Assembly: GCF_000149955.1 (NCBI RefSeq)
Contig: NW_017264877.1
Coordinates: 1-12,033, forward strand
Source of the DNA: Fusarium oxysporum f. sp. lycopersici 4287
Taxonomy: Eukaryota; Ascomycota; Sordariomycetes; Hypocreales; Nectriaceae
Reading direction: 5' to 3'
DNA length: 12,033 bases
Shown: one piece after another, positions 6,988 to 12,033 of the stretch
How the letters are laid out: the number at the start of each line of letters is the position of its first letter
How positions within the stretch are numbered: the stretch's first letter is position 1
Notes under the pieces: generated by a model
Seen by the model: the letters and a program-made list of their open reading frames with translations, nothing else
Told to the model about the DNA's origin: nothing
Database searches by the model: none
Position numbers and translations under genes: made by a program

Positions 6988-8310
6988 TTTAGTCATGTAT
7001 TTCTGAATGAGGATTTTAGGGTTTGTCTACCTTTGACGCTCACGTAAATCGATTTGTCTCGAGTTATTTGGCCAAGCCTTCACCAAGCTGTGGTTGATAC
7101 CCGTAGATATTTAATATTCAACTTCTCTGCCCAACGACGCGTCCTCTATTCTTTCCCCCGTCACATTCAGAATTTGGCAAACCTCTGTTCTGTTCAAATA
7201 TCACGCAGACCACATCCCAAGTGTCTGAGACCCGTAGCTTCCAGCTCATTGTGCTGTGCAACCCAGACTTGAGACGGTACGAGGGTACTGGTTCGAAAAT
7301 ACTTACCCTAGCAAGCTGGTGTCACTGGACTAGTCCATGGTCGCTTACGAGCCAAACCAATAGGTTGTAAAATCAACGAGCAGCGATCATCATGATAGGA
7401 TGATCAGATGAATACCTAATCTAAATCGTAAGATTGATCCTGGCGGGCCGGTCCTGCTGAATCCAGCACGGAGGAAACATAATTGACGACAATAAGATTA
7501 CACGCCTGTCTGTCATCTGACAGTTGGGGTTTTCTAATTTATAGAGGCTTGTTGAAAACGTGAGATCGATTTCTATCAAAATATTTCATTCCAGGACTGT
7601 CTTTCATAGCTCTTCCGGCCAAATGAGGGGGTTAATATCATATTGTACCCACCTACCGGTAAGCAAAAAAAATATTTCCCCATACAAAATGCATTTTTTC
7701 AACAACGCGTTCTTGGTCCAGCTTCAAAGTTAGGGATGACAGTAATCTAGAACGGAAACCAGGTTCCCCGACGCCGGAAACGGAGGATGTCCACCCTGGC
7801 GCTTAGGGGGCGGTTGCACCTGGCCACGACGTCGTCGTCAAAATGATGGAAGCCGAGGCGGCTGTGGAATGTTTTGAAGTCGGGGCTCTTTCGGCGTAGT
7901 GGGGCCAGTGGATGGCTCCGAGCTCCAGCTCTAGGAATCGTTGTCCTGTACCGGTGCATGTTGATTTTTTGCAGATTAGTAATGCAAATAAAAACTGGTC
8001 CGTTTAGATATCTCCCATCAGGAGCTTTCTGTTGGTGCCAGTGTTCTCGCCGTCAGAAGACTATTTTGACCTTAGAGTTTCACATGTCTCCTGTATCCTC
8101 AACTTCCCATACGAGGTCACTGGCTGTTCAAAGGCAGTGCCAGAATGGAACGAGAAGGGCCAATGCAAAAGGAAATGTCCCGTTGTACGGCTCGATGGCC
8201 TGTGCACGATGACACAAACCAATAGGGGTGTTTCAAAAGCTAATTACAGTAGATCCAACAAAAGTAGATAAGATTAGATGGCCTTATCGAAAAGGAAATT
8301 CACGGGCGAT
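6988..8310. other. Intergenic stretch without a supportable gene
   Basis: No frame resembles a known family. A more GC-rich island at about 7745-7960 can be read on the minus strand (ending in RRGTWFPF) and a plus-strand frame covers 8032-8268, but neither has coding support. They may be gene fragments. A 7-bp inverted repeat GATCATC/GATGATC occurs at 7385-7405. Confidence 0.45.
7385..7405. repeat. Short inverted repeat GATCATC/GATGATC
   Basis: Perfect 7-bp arms are separated by 7 bp. No gene start is close by, so a regulatory role is not supported. It is recorded as structure only. Confidence 0.4.
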
Positions 8311-8407
8311 AGCATTTCAGCTGTCGTGATATCACATTTAGCTGAAAAAAGTGTGATATATATCACTTTAGCATATCACAATACGCAAGTCTGACTGCTC
8401 AGCTGTC
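8311..8407. repeat. Cluster of ATATCAC palindromes and repeats
   Basis: TTTCAGCT (8315-8322) and AGCTGAAA (8340-8347) are 8-bp inverted arms enclosing the perfect palindrome GTGATATCAC (8326-8335). Then comes the 14-bp palindrome GTGATATATATCAC (8353-8366). ATATCAC plus a TTTAGC-like tail occurs three times in the same orientation (8329-8342, 8360-8372, 8373-8386). CAGCTGTC at 8318-8325 recurs at 8400-8407. The cluster lies upstream of the broken gene at 8520-10050 and could be its control region or a small transposon terminus. Confidence 0.6.
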
Positions 8408-8519
8408 TTGTGGACTTCTCATGCATTGTCTCAATGCCCATCAACGTTTCCTTTACGATAACTGGATTTGGCAATACAGAATGGGCAAAAAAGAAGGTCA
8501 CGACTAGAGCGGCGCGGTC

Positions 8520-10050
8520 TTGGACTCGACGACTCAGTGACTACGTTGGCGGTGCCATGGACTCCCCAACACTGTATGGACTGGAGTGGTGGATATATCG
8601 CCGTAGAGACCCTTGTTCAGATCTACCTACCCTGGAATCCTGTTCATAACCGTTTCATCCACTAGCCAAATGTTCAGTTCCTTACCACAAATCAAGTCCC
8701 TGTTGAGCACTATATGCAACAATGGGCCCAAGAGGCTCGACTTTAGTTCGACCGCGGGCATAGCCAAAAGGCCGTAGAGCTAGTCGAGAGTATCACGCAT
8801 CTAGCTGTTGAAGAGGTCGCTCGTGCGTATCATTTACATATTCTCTCCAAGATGCAACAGCACTGGAGTCGGGTTTTACCCCAGAAAAAACTTAACGCAC
8901 TTCCTTGCGTTCGTCGTTTGAGGCAGAGCCAAGAGGAATCAGTTGCCCAAGTTGGCCGCATCGTGACTGCTCAGACTATTTGGGAAATCTATGACGAAGC
9001 TTGAGGTATATATAGCGATGTTCACCTAGGTTCGTCATCCGAACAGATACCGGAAGAAATACTTTGTTGGAAGGCAGCACGTAAGCTTCTGACGCCCGAG
9101 GACGCTTGGTCCGAGTTCGTACTTCGGCGCCTACTACAATGATGCTGCGAATATATTGCTGCACGACGCTGGTGAAGGCAGGGAGCGTCTTGACGTCCAG
9201 GAAGTCGGAAAATTTACCTACAGAGACAATATTCCGAACCTCCTCAACGTCTCCGAACGACATCACCTGTCAAGAAGTCCTTGCCTCAGAGAAATACTGG
9301 GGCCAACTTATCACACATACAAAGACCCCGTCTCCTATCTTCTCTCGCCTTATCACGGCAATCCTCGCGTACTTTGACGCTACATCCACCGGCGTGCTCC
9401 AGCCCAGCGAATTCTGCGCGCTCATGTTTGCGGCTGGCTACTCGGCCGAGCAGTTCCCGCCATCGATAGTATCTATGATCGAGACCACTTTACCGGCTGA
9501 TCTGCATAAACTCGACGCCTTGCTGACGAACTGGTTCCGGTCATTCCCGCTTGACCACCGCATGGGGACGCAGGAGTTCCCCCTACCACCGCCGCTAGAG
9601 CCGGTTAACGGCCGCATTCGTATGCGGGATCAATTCCGCCATGCATTGATATACCCACCGGCTCCGGTAGTCCTAGACGGGCTACCAATGCTGTCACGAC
9701 TAGGCCTAGAGCAGTACTTCACTTGCCAGATGCTACGAGACCCAGAGAATCTATGTGCCCGCCTTAATCAGCTGCTCGGTGCGCTGCCTAGGCTGACGGA
9801 TCCGGAAACAGACCGTCCGTTCGAGAACCAGCAGATCCCGCGTGCATGCTTCTTGCCTCATCTGGAAGTGGAAGAGGAGAAGAGGCGGATGATCAAGAGA
9901 CAGCTGAACGAGGCGCGGGATGAGATGGCTACGGGGAGCATCCAAGCGACAAGGGACGCAAATGAGGCTATTGCTTGCGCGATGTGGGCTGCTAGCGGAG
10001 GCTGCTGGATTGATTGTAACGGTACTAAACAGTATTCCGCAGGTCTATAG
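8520..10050 (+). pseudogene. Broken gene; C-terminal half DUF7514-like
   Basis: Protein-like sequence continues for ~1.5 kb but is interrupted. Block 1 reads from about 8520 (DDSVTTLAVPWTPQHCMDWS, later YIAVETLVQIYLPWNPVHNR, VEHYMQQWAQEA, KAVELVESITHLAVEEVARA) through stops at 8663 (TAG), 8744 (TAG) and 9002 (TGA), each one C-to-T change from a sense codon. Near 9115 the frame changes (block 2: YFGAYYNDAANILLHDAGEG, RDNIPNLLNVSE). Near 9270 it changes again to an open block 3 ending at 10050: YWGQLI, an EF-hand-like YFDATSTGVLQPSEFCALMF, DPENLCARLNQLL, DPETDRPFENQQIPRACF. Block 3 resembles fungal DUF7514 proteins, which have unknown function. No ATG start was found for block 1. Unseen introns might explain part of the frame changes but not the three stops. 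Confidence 0.6.
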
Positions 10051-10474
10051 GTTAGAGTCTATGGCTGGAATCCAAAATACGGACCACTGTGGATCATAGT
10101 CTTGGGTGCAGTAGGAAGCCCCTTTTGCCGATAAGGGCTGCGTCTTTTGGACTGCTAGAGTCGAGATATCGGCAGGGTAGGCGGGAATACACTCAACGAT
10201 GCTAGTCCAGGCCCCCAGATCGGCTTCGTCCATTCACACCGGCTCTCAAGCCTGCTTCCAAGTTCCTTAACCTTCCGGCGTTGAAGAACGCATTGTCCAG
10301 AGGTAAACCCCGAGCCCAACTATCCCGCGGTTTTCGCTGTTGATACCAGAACACGGATAATGGGTCGACAGCATCAGGTCCACCCTTCTGGTACAGTTGC
10401 ATATGCCGGAATAGCATACTGCTGGGCGTAGAAAAACAGGGAGTTGGCTGTAGCTGTGATTTTGGAGGGGCCAC
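10045..10474 (-). pseudogene. Possible degraded reading frame, unknown product
   Basis: The minus strand has an open frame without ATG from about 10474 to 10202 containing HMQLYQKGGPDAVDPLSVFW and RDSWARGLPLDNAFFNAGR. It is followed in another frame by TSIVECIPAYPADIS and DPQWSVFWIP, ending near 10045. A second minus-strand frame above 10380 (NYGDCGPSKITATANSLFFY) is also protein-like. The pieces may be exons or frameshifted parts of one decayed gene lying tail to tail with the plus-strand broken gene. No family was recognised and chance is not excluded. Confidence 0.25.
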
Positions 10475-10535
10475 AGTCGCCGTAGTTGAACTTGTCGGTA
10501 TTTCCTTAATTGTAGATGTGGAAAAGGCTAGTGTC

Positions 10536-10701
10536 TGTTGGAAAATGCGGGGATCCCCCTTCCCCTCAGGATTTAGACTGTTAGTCTGAAAGTCCCAGAC
10601 GAAATCATCTAGAGATATAAACCCGAGAACTCACCTCAATAATTAACAATCAAGATAAAATATTTGTTTTCACTCAGCACCCCTGCGCAACATAAGCAAC
10701 A
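10536..10701 (+). mobile_element. Probable solo LTR (copia-type)
   Basis: The segment starts TGTTGGAAAA and ends AGCAACA, giving TGTTG/CAACA terminal inverted repeats as in Ty1/copia LTRs. It holds TATAAA at 10616-10621, ~80 bp from the start, and a GGGGATCCCC palindrome at 10549-10558. No second copy or coding region adjoins it, hence a solo LTR. A 5-bp target duplication does not match at either possible end (10692 or 10701). GTGTC before the element does recur at 10720-10724, so the right end is uncertain. The strand is taken from TATA orientation. Confidence 0.4.
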
Positions 10702-10738
10702 TGACTCACCCTTTTATGCGTGTCTCACGCTTTTGTGC

Positions 10739-10760
10739 CCAACCTAGCTTGCTAGGTTGG
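10739..10760. repeat. Perfect 9-bp hairpin
   Basis: CCAACCTAG and CTAGGTTGG pair without mismatch around CTTG. Four T residues follow at 10763-10766. In a eukaryotic context this is not a bacterial terminator, and its role is unknown. Confidence 0.55.
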
Positions 10761-10919
10761 CTGTTTTGAGGGAATAGAGTTGAGTACTGGTTTCAGGAGA
10801 TATTTTTGCAAGTAATCACGAACACGCTGTTGTAGTCAGAGTCCCACGTAGCAATGGTCTAATTAATAATGCCAAGATCCATCAGGCTATAATAACAGAA
10901 TCACCTCCCTTCCCTAGAC

Positions 10920-12033
10920 CCTATGCTATATCAGATTATATTACTTAAAATATAAAGAAGGTTATTTAGTTAATAATTGATACTTAGGCCTCCTTTAAGT
11001 ATAATAATTAGTAAGATACCCTTATAAACTTATAGATAGCTACCTTAGCTTAATAAAGGTAATATATAATATAATAGGCAAGGTATATAATTATATTATT
11101 ATTATTATAGGTTTAAATTCTAGGTAGTAATAATTTAATAACTTTTAAGTAATTTAATTTAAAAAACTATTATATTTTAATATTTTTATTAACCTTATTT
11201 ATTATTATATATAAAGTAACTTATTAATATTTATTATAAGGTAAGAGAAAGCTTAGTTATAACTAATACCTATAATATAATAAGAGGTTTTCTTTTTAAA
11301 GGTAAATTAGTAATATTAATTATCTAACTATAACTTAATAATCTCTGCAGAGTAGGCCGGTATGCCTAATATAACTTAATACTAATATAGTAGGCAGATA
11401 AGCCTATTACCTTATAACCGAGGAATGTATAATAGCTAATAATTACCTATTTACTCCTATTATGTTAAATTACTAGCCTGTACTATTTATTTATTATAAG
11501 TATTACTAAATGCCTAAATGCCTTATATATTAGTTAGGCGGTTAGATACCTGCTATTAAGCCCTTATATATAACTTAATGTATATTAAAGTCTGCCTTAC
11601 TTACCTTGTTAAATAGGTTGTTATAGCTGCAGCTAGTTAAGCTAATTGCTTTTAAGCCTTAGGTAGGGTTTATATTAAAATAGGAAATTTTAATAGACTA
11701 AGTTTATTTTCTCTTTCCTCTAAAAGCTTTAAAAACTATTTAAATTAGTTAGTAATATAAAGGGTTTTAGGCTGGCTAGCTTTATTGCATTATATAATAC
11801 CTCTCTTTATCTCTATCTTTTTATCTCTTTTTATCCCTTTTTATTTTTTACTTTTTCTAGCTATTTTCCTATTTTCTTTTCTTATTTCTTAGGTATCTTT
11901 CTCTTAAAAAGATCTCCTCTCTTATTAACCTTTCCTTTTCTACTGCTGGCTGTTTTCTTCTTACTGATTACCTTTACCCTCCTATAATAAAATCCACTTA
12001 TCAAAGGCTATATATCCCGATATTTGCTAAACA
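10920..12033. repeat. AT-rich RIP-degraded repeat block (right)
   Basis: Composition changes within about 60 bp of 10900 to the same TA-rich, stop-dense, CpA-poor sequence as the left block. Surviving CpA/TpG are again largely in GCA/TGC context. No transposon protein could be recognised by eye. The right end contains a TATA-plus-pyrimidine segment that may be the promoter of an element continuing beyond the window. Confidence 0.8.
11791..11965 (+). promoter_or_regulatory. TATA box followed by long pyrimidine tract
   Basis: TATATAA (11791-11797) is followed by about 165 bp that is overwhelmingly C and T on the plus strand, the arrangement of many fungal promoters and leader regions. Pyrimidine runs offer few CpA/TpG targets, so they would survive RIP while coding parts decay. 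Any transcript would run out of the window to the right. Confidence 0.3.

Noticed and set aside
7747..8271. Short frames on minus (7747-7959) and plus (7874-8271) strands in a more GC-rich patch
   Set aside because: They overlap, are short and show no recognisable domain. They could be gene fragments but the sequence does not show it.
10739..10766. Hairpin plus T-run resembling an intrinsic bacterial terminator
   Set aside because: The rest of the window is clearly fungal, where such terminators are not used by Pol II. Only four Ts follow and no gene ends there.

Overview
The window looks like a filamentous ascomycete (Pezizomycotina) chromosome segment with a compartmentalised base composition. 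About 3.2 kb at the left end (1 to ~3245) and about 1.1 kb at the right end (~10920 to 12033) are extremely AT-rich, full of TAA/TAG triplets and poor in CpA/TpG, which is the mark of repeat-induced point mutation (RIP). The ~7.7 kb between them has ordinary composition and carries sparse genes, relics and small mobile elements. No bacterial-style operons, ribosome binding sites, rRNA, CRISPR arrays or convincing tRNA genes are visible.

Left AT-rich block: on the minus strand, a mutated gypsy-type gag can still be read (capsid-like stretch at about 930-1510, zinc knuckle at 771-812). On the plus strand at about 2395-2955 is the C-terminal part of a pogo/Fot1-like DDE transposase. Between them is a less damaged patch (2199-2313) of GGACCG/CGGTCC inverted repeats.

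Most unusual feature: 3399-3877 is a complete 479-bp miniature LTR element (TRIM-like). It has two 131-bp LTRs differing by one base, flanked by a perfect 5-bp target duplication GACAG, and a non-coding 217-bp interior. Just after the left LTR is an 11-nt segment complementary to an LTR site that lies ~35 bp downstream of a TATA-like box. This is the layout expected for Tf1-type self-primed reverse transcription. The interior holds several strong bulged hairpins and a purine tract before the right LTR.

Middle region: a minus-strand gene (4314-4904) encodes a small secreted But2-like protein. A plus-strand gene (6526-6987) encodes a VOC/glyoxalase-fold enzyme. A cluster of ATATCAC palindromes (8311-8407) precedes a broken gene (about 8520-10050) with three nonsense codons and two frame changes, whose C-terminal half resembles fungal DUF7514 proteins. 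A possible degraded minus-strand reading frame (10045-10474) and a probable solo copia-type LTR (10536-10701) follow.

The genes show no sign of a shared pathway. The window reads as a gene-poor, transposon-flanked accessory region in which only the two small single-exon genes look intact.
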